20,750 nt of DNA from an uncultured Bacteroides sp. (GCF_902491285.1 NZ_CABUHK010000089.1:1-20750), one strand, 5' to 3'; shown: positions 7,468-14,006, counted from the stretch's first letter. Translations and numbers: made by a program. Notes: a model not told the origin generated them from the sequence alone.

Positions 7468-8559
7468 ATGAATAACGAAAATAATACCAATCCTCAATCC
7501 GGCATTAACCTGAATATGTATGGCTGGAATGAGATGCTAAACCAACTTAAAAAAGAATCATTATATAGTGCTCTTGCACACGGTCGTGTATCCATTGTGC
7601 ATCGGACGTGTTATGAGATAGTTTCCGAAAGCGGACTGTTTCTGTGTGAACTGACAGGAAACATGATGTACGGGAAATCGGATTTTGAATTACCTTGTAC
7701 GGGCGATTGGGTAATCTTTCAGCCGTTTGATGAAAATAAAGGGATTATAGTTGATATGCTGCCCCGTGAACGGACACTGTATCGTAAGAAAAGCGGGACA
7801 GTTGCCGAAAAACAAGCCATTGCTTCTTATGTCGATAAGGCATTTATAGTACAAAGCCTTGATGATAATTTCAATGTCCGCAGGGTAGAACGTTTTATGG
7901 CTCAGATATTGGAAGAAAATATAAGTTCCGTGTTGGTACTCAATAAAGCCGATTTGGATTTTGACAGGCAGAGTGTTGAAGAACAAATAAAGCATATCGC
8001 CTGTCAGATACCCGTCTTTTTTACGAGTATCCGTCAACCGGAGACTATTCTCCGGTTACGCGAATCCATATCAGAAGGTGAAACGGTTGTATTTGTCGGT
8101 TCTTCGGGTGTGGGGAAAAGCTCTTTGGTGAATGCGCTTTGTGAAAAGTCGGTATTGCTCACATCTGATATAAGCCTGTCCACAGGAAAAGGCCGTCATA
8201 CTTCGACCCGTCGTGAAATGGTATTGATGAACAGTTCGGGTGTTTTAATCGACACTCCGGGCGTCCGTGAATTTGGCTTGGCCATTGACAATCCCGATTC
8301 TCTTGCCGAAGTACTGGAAATCTCCGATTATGCGGAGTCATGCCGTTTCAAGGATTGCAAACATATCAACGAACCGGGCTGTGCTGTTATAGAAGCAGTC
8401 AATAGCGGCGCATTAGATTCAAAAGTTTATGAGAGCTATCTGAAACTTCGTCGGGAAGCGTGGCATTTCTCCGCTTCTGAACATGAGAAACGTAAAAAGG
8501 AGAAATCCTTTACCAAACTTGTGGAAGAAGTGAAGAACCGCAAGGATGCAAGCCGCTGA
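7468..8559 (+). CDS. rsgA: Ribosome small subunit-dependent GTPase A
   Basis: Circularly permuted GTPase that helps 30S subunit maturation and checks the decoding centre. 363 residues. An N-terminal OB-fold region (about 35-115) is followed by the permuted G motifs: G4 NKAD (159-162), G1 GSSGVGKSS (211-219), a G2 region GKGRHTST (240-247) and G3 DTPG (262-265). The zinc knuckle C292, C297, H299, C305 comes next, followed by a basic C-terminal tail (KRKKEKSF). The length is greater than the roughly 300 residues of a typical RsgA, with extra residues at both ends, so this may be a second RsgA-like paralogue. The ATG at 7468 is chosen; an upstream in-frame ATG at 7423 lies in the leader hairpin. 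A strong terminator follows. Confidence 0.93.
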   Translation: MNNENNTNPQSGINLNMYGWNEMLNQLKKESLYSALAHGRVSIVHRTCYEIVSESGLFLCELTGNMMYGKSDFELPCTGDWVIFQPFDENKGIIVDMLPRERTLYRKKSGTVAEKQAIASYVDKAFIVQSLDDNFNVRRVERFMAQILEENISSVLVLNKADLDFDRQSVEEQIKHIACQIPVFFTSIRQPETILRLRESISEGETVVFVGSSGVGKSSLVNALCEKSVLLTSDISLSTGKGRHTSTRREMVLMNSSGVLIDTPGVREFGLAIDNPDSLAEVLEISDYAESCRFKDCKHINEPGCAVIEAVNSGALDSKVYESYLKLRREAWHFSASEHEKRKKEKSFTKLVEEVKNRKDASR

Positions 8560-8570
8560 TTTCTACTCAA

Positions 8571-8608
8571 AAAACGATGCAGGTATCACTGGATGCCTGC
8601 ATCGTTTT
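8571..8608. terminator. Bidirectional terminator after rsgA
   Basis: Perfect 13-bp arms (8571-8583 and 8596-8608), with AAAA on the left and TTTT on the right. Further pairs inside the loop extend the stem. It separates rsgA from the convergent array and lies only 4 bp from the stop of the restored gene at 8613. Confidence 0.88.
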
Positions 8609-8612
8609 ACGC

Positions 8613-9085
8613 TTATTTATATCCATAAATAATGAAAGTATGTTCATCTTCTTTTTCAAACGGTATATTGCATCTATGAAGAATCTCTAATAATATGCTC
8701 GTCTTATCTATAATTTCAGGTTTAACTAGCTTTCCTCTGTATCGTGCAAATCGGGGATGAATAGCAATCCACTCAATGTTAAAAAACGGTGGAAACTAAA
8801 TTCATAGTTTTCGTATATAAGTTCCCAGGCTCCTAAATAAGTCGGTACTTTTTCAAATATTGGCGAACGTACAATATCATCTGTCAATAGTTGTACTTCA
8901 TACGCAGGTTCGAAATCAGGCGTAGACGAAATTGCCGTTTGAAGTTTCAGCCATTTCGTGTCATTCATGACAGGAGATAGATGTCTTTGTTCCACAATTG
9001 TATTTGCCACCTTTTTTAAATCAGCATAGTTTGTTATAAATTCCTTGTATTTGACGTATATTTCGTTAATATCTTGCTCTTTCAT
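8613..9085 (-). pseudogene. Frameshifted small protein gene, DUF6678-like
   Basis: The intact frame from the ATG at 9085 gives 119 residues (to 8726) and contains HLSPVMNDTKWLKLQTAI. It then slips at a run of six A on the plus strand (8781-8786). Adding one base restores the reading frame, and the protein continues through EWIAIHPRFARYRGKL and PEIIDKTSILLEILHRCNI, ending in FIIYGYK at the stop at 8613-8615 (157 residues in total). The restored stop sits 4 bp from the terminator, whereas the truncated one leaves 118 bp unexplained. The pattern N-T-K-W near the start, EWI in the middle and IYGY at the end resembles DUF6678 proteins (recalled, not searched), a group of unknown or immunity-like function. 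The shift may be a real inactivation, a phase-variable tract or a sequencing error. Confidence 0.75.
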
Positions 9086-9173
9086 ACTTTTGATAATGTT
9101 TTGGAAAACGGTTATTCTATTTTGGGGTAATGTTGTGTTTTTATTATTATATTCTATAAGTCAATGATTTAAT

Positions 9174-9326
9174 TAATCGGGATTATTCATTTTCTGTCTT
9201 TTGAATATAGATGGTCGATTTTTTAAATGCTTTTGAAAGAACTTGTTAAAAGCACTTTGAGAATCAAACCCTAACAAAAACGCTATTTCAATAAATGAAA
9301 TATTTTCCTCTATATATCTTTCTGAC
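9174..9326 (-). pseudogene. C-terminal remnant of an AraC-family regulator
   Basis: On the minus strand, a frame different from the neighbouring membrane-protein gene encodes about 50 residues: SERYIEENISFIEIAFLLG, then FDSQSAFNKFFQKHL, KNRPSIFKRQK and a stop at 9174-9176. This is the second helix-turn-helix of an AraC protein (EIAFLLGF..QSAFNKFF). No N-terminal part exists; the frame is closed by a stop just upstream. The remnant begins right after a GTTAGTAAC core (9331-9339 on the plus strand), so it seems to have been cut at a cassette junction. It overlaps the 3' end of the membrane-protein gene in another frame. Confidence 0.8.
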
Positions 9327-9779
9327 AACTGTTACTAACTTATTTATAAATCTTAATCCGGTGAATAGACATCCAATCCCAATAAGTGGATAAATAATGC
9401 CGCATAAGACCGCAAGTATATTCAGCCCTCGTTCATCTCCTGCGAAACCGTCCAAACCAACAACTTGCAATAATAGGTTTGTAATTTGCCAATCCAATAG
9501 ATTTTGGTCAAAACAGATAAAGGCAAGCCACAAAAGTACAGAGCAACATTCCATGCCGAACCATAACATGATAGCTTTGGGATGACGGAAATATAGTTTA
9601 CAGACTTTGTAGATTATCAGCATATCTAAAACTACCAGCACACCTAAAAAGCTATATTCCATAACACCATATATTCCGAACAGCCGCCCGAAGCCTAAGC
9701 CGCCAAAAAAGAATGTTATCACTATCAGCAAAAGACTGAAAGCTGTCAATGATAGTATGGATAAGACTGTTTTATTCAT
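9288..9779 (-). CDS. Small integral membrane protein, last cassette of the array
   Basis: 163 residues with about four membrane helices (near 5-27, 40-58, 70-90 and 118-142) and a basic tail (VVRKIYRGKYFIY). The family is not recognised. The ATG at 9779 lies 6 bp after the upstream core (9786-9798). The 3' end crosses another GTTAGTAAC core and then runs in a second frame over the AraC remnant, so the last dozen residues are probably foreign, acquired at the junction. Comparison with an uninterrupted homologue would show the original C-terminus. Confidence 0.65.
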   Translation of the reverse strand: MNKTVLSILSLTAFSLLLIVITFFFGGLGFGRLFGIYGVMEYSFLGVLVVLDMLIIYKVCKLYFRHPKAIMLWFGMECCSVLLWLAFICFDQNLLDWQITNLLLQVVGLDGFAGDERGLNILAVLCGIIYPLIGIGCLFTGLRFINKLVTVVRKIYRGKYFIY

Positions 9780-9785
9780 CGCACT

Positions 9786-9845
9786 ATTGTTAGTAATGGC
9801 TTGACGGGGAACGGCGTTAGTCCGTTATCCCGGCTTGTTAGCAAC
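9786..9845 (-). repeat. Cassette junction repeat A with hairpin
   Basis: 60 bp differing from the element at 10486-10545 at only 5 positions, with no gap. Each end carries a core (plus strand ATTGTTAGTAATG at 9786-9798 and GTTAGCAAC at 9837-9845). Between them GGGGAACGG can pair with CCGTTATCCC, leaving one extra base and a 7-nt loop, much like a folded integron attC site. It lies between two minus-strand genes. Confidence 0.75.
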
Positions 9846-9867
9846 CTATTTGAAATAATTAATCAAT

Positions 9868-10478
9868 TTATCGTTATTAGGAATATTCCCAATATGCCAC
9901 AAATGGATTTATAACTTTATTGCCTTCAATTTTTCCATAAACATATATACAGCCAGCCATGAAAACGGAAATATCTTTCATGCAAATTTCGTTGATTTGA
10001 AAAATGAAGCTATTTCCATCTTTAGCCACTTTACCATCATTATCTAATCCCCATTGAATAGGCATTACGTTACCCCCAAATTTGATTGCACAATTTTTTT
10101 CAGGCATATCTTTTTCTGTACTCATCTCGTATATTGAATAAATATTATCTATTTCGGGGTGTTTATATCTATCACTTTTGCTTTGATTACTTAATTCATG
10201 TTCAACCAACAACAATTTACAATCGGGATATGTGTTATATTCCAATGCAACATCAAATTCCGGAGTGAAAATAGATATTTGCTTGTTGGGATTTAAAGGG
10301 TTTTGAAATGTTAGATAAAAATAGACATTGTCTTTTTTAGATAAATTCTTATCATCAAAGCAAGCTGGAGCATTTCCACCAGCCCAACTAAAGCATTCTT
10401 TTTGGTATTCACCAATGCCGTAGTATATTGCATTTTCTCTTGTTTTAAGTATTCTTTCTATATCCATAATAACGATAA
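9868..10478. repeat. 11-bp inverted repeat bracketing a cassette gene
   Basis: TTATCGTTATT at 9868-9878 and its exact reverse complement AATAACGATAA at 10468-10478 flank the gene. The first overlaps the stop codon and the second abuts the start codon. The two mRNA ends could pair. It may be chance in AT-rich DNA, but the placement is exact. Confidence 0.45.
9877..10467 (-). CDS. Unknown protein, DUF1963-like features
   Basis: 196 residues starting MDIERILKTRENAIYYG. The segment IKFGGNVMPIQWGLD followed by FIFQINEI and GCIYVYG has the order GG-x-PxxQ ... FxxQI ... G-x-IYV-x-G seen in DUF1963/YwqG proteins, but similarity is only by eye. DUF1963-type genes often occur among immunity genes of contact-dependent toxin systems (knowledge of the family); here that role is inference. 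No signal peptide or membrane helix. It stands alone between junction repeats A and B and is bracketed by an 11-bp inverted repeat. Confidence 0.7.
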   Translation of the reverse strand: MDIERILKTRENAIYYGIGEYQKECFSWAGGNAPACFDDKNLSKKDNVYFYLTFQNPLNPNKQISIFTPEFDVALEYNTYPDCKLLLVEHELSNQSKSDRYKHPEIDNIYSIYEMSTEKDMPEKNCAIKFGGNVMPIQWGLDNDGKVAKDGNSFIFQINEICMKDISVFMAGCIYVYGKIEGNKVINPFVAYWEYS

Positions 10479-10485
10479 TGATTTG

Positions 10486-10545
10486 ATTGTTGGTAATGGC
10501 TTGACGGGGAGCGGCATTAGTCCGTTATCCCGGCTCGTTAGTAAC
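10486..10545 (-). repeat. Cassette junction repeat B with hairpin
   Basis: Second copy of the 60-bp element at 9786-9845 (55 of 60 identical). An A-to-G change in the hairpin arm still allows a G-U pair. The plus-strand core ATTGTTGGTAATG is at 10486-10498 and GTTAGTAAC at 10537-10545. Confidence 0.75.
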
Positions 10546-10549
10546 TTAT

Positions 10550-10852
10550 TTAATCTCCAGTAATTCTTATCTTAGATATATTTACCAGATTTATACAATT
10601 CAATATTCGCTCAATCTCCTTACTATAAGGAGATTTTTTTCTAATTTCTTTTAGTTCCTCAATGAAAGAGGATATTTCTATACCCGAAAGTTTTACGTTC
10701 GTTTTATAGTAGTCTTGCACACGGAATATAGTCCGAAATCGTCCTTTATCTAAATTTGCAAGATTGAACAACCAATAATGTAAGTCTTCACTAATTTCAG
10801 ACTTATTCGTACATATTCCGTCATTGTTATAAATCAAAATATCTAAGCCCAT
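10550..10852 (-). CDS. Small protein of unknown function (cassette gene)
   Basis: 100 residues starting MGLDILIYNNDGICTNKSEISEDL; soluble, with an acidic N-terminal third and a lysine-rich C-terminal half (EELKEIRKKSPYSKEIERIL). The family is not recognised; the MGLDI-x-IYNN opening is common in small proteins found among Bacteroidetes immunity genes (recollection, weak). It stands between junctions B and C, 5 bp downstream (on the plus strand) of repeat B, with a core 15 bp from its start codon. Confidence 0.65.
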   Translation of the reverse strand: MGLDILIYNNDGICTNKSEISEDLHYWLFNLANLDKGRFRTIFRVQDYYKTNVKLSGIEISSFIEELKEIRKKSPYSKEIERILNCINLVNISKIRITGD

Positions 10853-10866
10853 ATAAGAATTGCTAA

Positions 10867-10918
10867 ATTGTTACTAATGGGATTCAACTAACTGCGTTTA
10901 GCAGTTTAGGTGATTGTT
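10867..10918 (-). repeat. Cassette junction C, overlapping a gene's last codons
   Basis: Plus-strand core ATTGTTACTAATG at 10867-10879, then a hairpin AACTGC-GTTTA-GCAGTT (10890-10906), then GTTTAGGTGATTGTT (10904-10918), which is identical to 12639-12653. The hairpin contains the stop codon of the gene at 10898-11266. Confidence 0.65.
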
Positions 10919-11266
10919 ATGTGCCTCATTGTCTTCTTCTATTTGCATAAGAAATATTTCCTGTAAATTTCCACTTATTATTTTACCATTCAAGGTTAAT
11001 TCAAAAAATCCTTCTTGGTTGGCAAAAGATGATACGTTATCCAGTTTGGCAAAAACATTAGATAATGTATCAGTCATGATTAAACGGACAAAAGATTTTA
11101 GCTCTTGCCGTTGTTTTTCATTCAAATGACTATATAATTCTTTGCTATCATTCCATCGCTCATCACCACCGTTCACCGGCAATGTATTTAGAGTGTTGAA
11201 ATAGCGATTATATAAGTCATTCAATATTTCTCTTTTCAATGAATTAACAAATTCTGAATCATTCAT
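10898..11266 (-). CDS. Small protein of unknown function (cassette gene)
   Basis: 122 residues, MNDSEFVNSLKREILNDLY. Predicted soluble and mostly helical: DERWNDSKELYSHLNEKQRQ, then ELKSFVRLIMTDTLSNVF and LTLNGKIISGNLQEIFL. The order of helix, D-x-L-S-x-V-F and GxLQ-x-x-F resembles small immunity-type proteins of Bacteroidetes, but I cannot name the family. The last residues NNHLNC are shared, apart from the final one, with the gene at 12633-12953 because the junction repeat covers the end of both. Core-like AAGTTGCACATAATG lies 15 bp upstream of the start codon. Confidence 0.7.
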   Translation of the reverse strand: MNDSEFVNSLKREILNDLYNRYFNTLNTLPVNGGDERWNDSKELYSHLNEKQRQELKSFVRLIMTDTLSNVFAKLDNVSSFANQEGFFELTLNGKIISGNLQEIFLMQIEEDNEAHNNHLNC

Positions 11267-11290
11267 ATTTTTCCATTTTTAAGTTGCACA

Positions 11291-11474
11291 TAATGTATAA
11301 ATAACCACACCTCATAGTGTGGTTCCTAACCTCTATCTCATATATTTTCTACCTGTCAGTTTCATATTATCAATCCTTACCGATAGGAAATGAAAGCAAG
11401 TCATCAATCATTCTGCTTTGAATCTCGGTCAAACCATTTTTCCAAAGCAAGGCTAGTCTTTTGATAGCCTTTAC
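11291..11474 (-). repeat. 184-bp direct repeat, copy 1 (junction D plus 3' coding end)
   Basis: Matches 12984-13167 with about 8 substitutions and no gap. It includes a perfect 8-bp hairpin AACCACAC/GTGTGGTT (11303-11310 and 11317-11324), a CCTAAC core-like end, and the last 34 codons of the gene at 11370-11957. Its coding boundary falls exactly at codon 162 of that gene. Confidence 0.9.
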
Positions 11475-11957
11475 CCTGTCATGCTCATATTGTTTCCACA
11501 AACCAAGTTTAAGCCGTTCATATTCTTTGGCAATAGCAGCATTTGTTTGAAGATAATCTCTGAAATATAATTCGTCATTATCTCCCTCATAACACAAATG
11601 CAGATGAAATACCCGTTCGGCAAATCCTTGTAAAGTGTAACCTTTATTGAAATCAATACGATTGTTGTTCTCTGTCATACAGATATAGCCGCATCTTTCA
11701 ATTGTGCCTTTCAAATCGGTGATTTTTTCTTCTCTCGGAATTTCCACAAGTATATCTATGATAGGCTTTGCCCAAATTCCTTTAATTGCTGTACTGCCTA
11801 TATGGCTAATACGCTCAATGCAGAGAAGTCTCTCTTTCAGCAACTCCGCTTCTTCCTTATACCAGTCTGTCCAGCAGTCTTGGTGTGCAGTCAGGGTTAT
11901 GAGGAATAATTGCCAAAGTTCGTCTAATGATAATTCAGTTAATTTCTTTTGTTCCAT
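11370..11957 (-). CDS. GrpB/UPF0157-like protein with a swapped C-terminus
   Basis: 195 residues. The GrpB (UPF0157) nucleotidyltransferase-like fold is shown by HIGSTAIKGIWAKPIIDI (52-69), FHLHLC (117-122) and YFRDYLQTNAAIAKEYERLK (131-150). Biochemical role of the family is poorly known. The usual end after the YEHDR segment (161) is missing. From V162 on, the last 34 residues (VKAIKRLALLWKNGLTEIQ and onward to PIGKD) are nearly the same as the end of the unrelated WGR-domain protein at 13063-13782 (3 differences). The gene is therefore a chimera made by recombination of 3' ends. The start at 11957 lies 12 bp after a core at 11969-11980. Confidence 0.85.
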   Translation of the reverse strand: MEQKKLTELSLDELWQLFLITLTAHQDCWTDWYKEEAELLKERLLCIERISHIGSTAIKGIWAKPIIDILVEIPREEKITDLKGTIERCGYICMTENNNRIDFNKGYTLQGFAERVFHLHLCYEGDNDELYFRDYLQTNAAIAKEYERLKLGLWKQYEHDRVKAIKRLALLWKNGLTEIQSRMIDDLLSFPIGKD

Positions 11958-11968
11958 GTCATGAGCTA

Positions 11969-11980
11969 ATTGTTACTAAC
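11969..11980 (-). repeat. Minimal cassette junction E (single core)
   Basis: Plus-strand ATTGTTACTAAC with no hairpin element. The stop codon of the upstream gene (11982-11984) is 1 bp away. It is the shortest junction in the array and may be the product of a deletion between two cores. Confidence 0.6.
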
Positions 11981-11981
11981 C

Positions 11982-12587
11982 TTACTTGCAACCTTCTTCA
12001 TACCATTTCAAGAACTCATCAATTAAAGGTCGGGGATTTCCTTTGGTCGTCCACCCGATTGGCAGGTCGTAGTATTCCAATTCGTGAATAATAATAGGAA
12101 TTTCTTTCCCTAACTTTTCTTTTATCACACCTTTTTTATGGATTTCTTGAGCAACAGAAATGATTATATTCATAAATGCTGATTGCATTTGCTCGTCTTT
12201 TTCTTCTAATTGTTTATAAGCAGTATCATCGCCTTCTTCTTCAAGTTGTTCTGCTTTCGACAAATCTCGTTGAGTATAGAACCAACCTTCCTCTTTGAAT
12301 AATTGACGAAGATTTTTGTCATTGCCACCTATCGTTGCAACATCTTCCTGCAGCCAATAAGCAAAATTCCATTTGGCTTCCATTGTGCTACTGGCATCCG
12401 CTTTTTCCGATTCCACTTGCGAGGTGGTATTATAACTAATTGTTATTGTCGGGCATCTTGGGTCATCTTCGTCATTGTCTTTCCAGAAAGAAATGGCATA
12501 AATATCCTTAATACCTTGTTTACTGATTTTCTCTATCGCTTTTGTTGCTTTTGTGTAAAAGCATTCAAATACAATGTTCTTATCCAT
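11982..12587 (-). CDS. Soluble protein of unknown function (cassette gene)
   Basis: 201 residues starting MDKNIVFECFYTKATKAIEK. The segments IYAISFWKDNDEDDPRCP, TISYNTTSQVESEKADAS and AKWNFAYWLQED suggest the DUF4303-like layout (a family found with toxin immunity genes), but this is by eye only. An acidic region (LEEEGDDTAYKQLEEKDEQ) precedes a helix and a C-terminal IIIHELEYYDLPIGWTTKGN. No signal or membrane helix. It is flanked by junctions E and F. Confidence 0.7.
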   Translation of the reverse strand: MDKNIVFECFYTKATKAIEKISKQGIKDIYAISFWKDNDEDDPRCPTITISYNTTSQVESEKADASSTMEAKWNFAYWLQEDVATIGGNDKNLRQLFKEEGWFYTQRDLSKAEQLEEEGDDTAYKQLEEKDEQMQSAFMNIIISVAQEIHKKGVIKEKLGKEIPIIIHELEYYDLPIGWTTKGNPRPLIDEFLKWYEEGCK

Positions 12588-12604
12588 ATTATATTGTTTT
12601 AATT

Positions 12605-12653
12605 AAGTTGTTAATGTACTTTAGTTAACTGCCTAGCTGTTTAGGTGATTGTT
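12605..12653 (-). repeat. Cassette junction F, overlapping a gene's last codons
   Basis: Plus-strand AAGTTGTTAATG (12605-12616) as the core, then AGTTAACT and an imperfect stem (GCCTAGCTG), then GTTTAGGTGATTGTT (12639-12653), the same 15 bp as in junction C. It contains the stop codon of the next gene. Confidence 0.6.
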
Positions 12654-12953
12654 GTCCGCCTTTTCTGTTAAGAATTGCTCAAATAAGATAAAGAACTTAT
12701 CTAAAGCCTTACTTTCATCGTTGGCAGACATCCAATATAGAAATTCACACCAACTACAAGTGCGTTCACTGCTATTAAAGAACGAATTATCTATCCATAG
12801 ACTAAAGTCATTCAATATTTTCATTTGAACATCTTCATCTATATTACGAAAGTGCCAACCATCTATATAGGCTTTCAAGCAGAAAATGCTATGTCTACCT
12901 ATATACATTGCCGGTCTGTCTTTCATCTCCCTTATAAGTTCTATCACATTCAT
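12633..12953 (-). CDS. Small protein with MYIG motif, unknown function (cassette gene)
   Basis: 106 residues starting MNVIELIREMKDRPAMYIG. The ELIREMKxRPAMYIG opening followed by L-x-AYIDGWHF is a recurrent pattern of small bacterial proteins with no known activity, often found singly in defence or immunity loci (recollection). Three cysteines cluster in SERTCSWCEFLYW and KAYI..C positions. It ends DNNHLNS, sharing NNHLN with the gene at 10898-11266 through the junction repeat. An upstream in-frame ATG at 13001 is rejected because it lies in the junction repeat and adds a poly-lysine stretch. Confidence 0.7.
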   Translation of the reverse strand: MNVIELIREMKDRPAMYIGRHSIFCLKAYIDGWHFRNIDEDVQMKILNDFSLWIDNSFFNSSERTCSWCEFLYWMSANDESKALDKFFILFEQFLTEKADNNHLNS

Positions 12954-12983
12954 GTTCTTAGTATTCTTTTTTTTGATTGCTAC

Positions 12984-13167
12984 TAATGTATAAATAACCA
13001 CACCTCATAGTGTAGTTCCTAACCTCTACCACATATATTTTCTACCTGTCAGTTTCATATTATCAATCTTTACCGATAGGAAATGAAAGCAAGTCATCAA
13101 TCATTCTGTTTTGAATCTCGGTCAAATCATTTCCCCAAAGCAAGGCTAGTCTTTTGATAGCCTTTAC
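12984..13167 (-). repeat. 184-bp direct repeat, copy 2 (junction G plus 3' coding end)
   Basis: Partner of 11291-11474. The hairpin arm at 13010-13017 has one change that keeps a G-U pair with 12996-13003. It covers the last 34 codons of the WGR-domain gene, which is probably the original owner of this end. Core-like sequence ATTGCTACTAATG is at 12976-12988. Confidence 0.9.
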
Positions 13168-13782
13168 TCCCCGTTCCTGTAATTCGGGTGAGAGATGACC
13201 GGTGATTTTTATTTGTCCAAAGGCAGTAGCGTAAGTCACCATGTCGCTTTGCGTCATGTCCATTTCTTTTTTTGAAGCCAGTTTCTTAATTGATTCCGGG
13301 TCGAGAGTTTCAACAGGGATATATTCCATGCCCCAGTCATGTTCTATTAAATATTGGGGATAATCCGTGAAGTTGAGATTAGGATTTTTTCTGATAGCTT
13401 CTTCAAGCGAATCCAAAGTATCACTTCCCTCATCGCTGCCGAACGGTGCTTCTTCGTCTATACAGTCGTAGTAGAATTCTTCCGTAAAGTGTTCGGTAAA
13501 TCGGGGGTGGGAAGTTTTGGGATGCAATCCGTATTCTTCAGAATCGATATAGATTCTGTTCATAAAGTCAAATCCGGTGTCTTCCACATATCCTTTTTTC
13601 TCTTTCGAGCGAATAAGTTTCTCAGCTTGTTTCAGACATTCCTCTTCCGTTTCAAATTCCTTGATTTCAAACTTGCCGATGCTGCCGGACTTGCCGTAAT
13701 TTACGGAGAAATCACAGTCACTATAATCAATACACCAGAATTTGTGAGATTTCTCGTCTTTATAGATAAATGCTCTTTTCAT
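13063..13782 (-). CDS. WGR-domain protein, first gene of the array
   Basis: 239 residues. Residues about 1-75 form a WGR domain: FWCIDYSDCDFSVNYGKSGS, then a glycine turn, then ETEEECLKQAEKLIRSKEKK and GYVE. WGR domains bind nucleic acid or occur as partners of PARP and MolR-like proteins. The middle is acidic (CIDEEAPFGSDEGSD). The end (DMVTYATAFGQIKITGHLSP and LQERGVKAIKRLALLW) looks native to the gene: the LQERG-VKAIKRLA run is a continuous helix. The last 34 residues recur on the GrpB-like protein. It starts the minus-strand series behind its own promoter. Confidence 0.82.
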   Translation of the reverse strand: MKRAFIYKDEKSHKFWCIDYSDCDFSVNYGKSGSIGKFEIKEFETEEECLKQAEKLIRSKEKKGYVEDTGFDFMNRIYIDSEEYGLHPKTSHPRFTEHFTEEFYYDCIDEEAPFGSDEGSDTLDSLEEAIRKNPNLNFTDYPQYLIEHDWGMEYIPVETLDPESIKKLASKKEMDMTQSDMVTYATAFGQIKITGHLSPELQERGVKAIKRLALLWGNDLTEIQNRMIDDLLSFPIGKD

Positions 13783-13796
13783 AATATGATGTGTTT

Positions 13797-13847
13797 ATTG
13801 TTGGTAGGGAGATTAATGCATTAATATCTCTGCTATACGCAAAAGTA
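13797..13847 (-). promoter_or_regulatory. Promoter and first core of the minus-strand array
   Basis: The minus strand reads TACTTTTG at 13840-13847, a match to TAnnTTTG, about 58 bp before the WGR gene start. The leader then has a 14-bp palindrome ATTAATGCATTAAT (13812-13825) and a TACCAACAAT core (13797-13806), the same motif that precedes the later cassettes. No comparable promoter was noticed in the short spacers, so this may drive the whole series. Confidence 0.55.
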
Positions 13848-13993
13848 TGAAAACTGTTGAGTTATCACCTATGTGTCTTTGCTTTTCTTCGGTATTCTTA
13901 CAAAATAAGTCCCGTTCATTCATTTTTTACTGTTTTTTTGAGAAAACAGCAAAAAAGTTTGAGTTACGCAAAAAGGCTGCGCATCACTGCGCC

Positions 13994-14001
13994 TATCTTT
14001 G
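13994..14001 (+). promoter_or_regulatory. -7 promoter element for the structured RNA cluster
   Basis: TATCTTTG matches TAnnTTTG. The predicted start (near 14005-14008) falls on the first base of the RNA-1 closing stem. An inverted repeat GCGC-ATCACT-GCGC (13979-13992) lies directly upstream of the element and could be an operator. The -33 element is weak. Confidence 0.6.
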
Positions 14002-14006
14002 TCGAA

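Noticed and set aside
11296..11324. The AACCACAC/GTGTGGTT hairpins of the 184-bp repeat as transcription terminators
   Set aside because: No T-rich tail follows on the minus strand, and the hairpin is part of a junction element that recurs with its cores.
9786..13806. An insertion sequence or transposon as the source of the repeats
   Set aside because: No transposase, no long terminal inverted repeats and no target duplications are visible; the repeats lie between every gene rather than at two ends.
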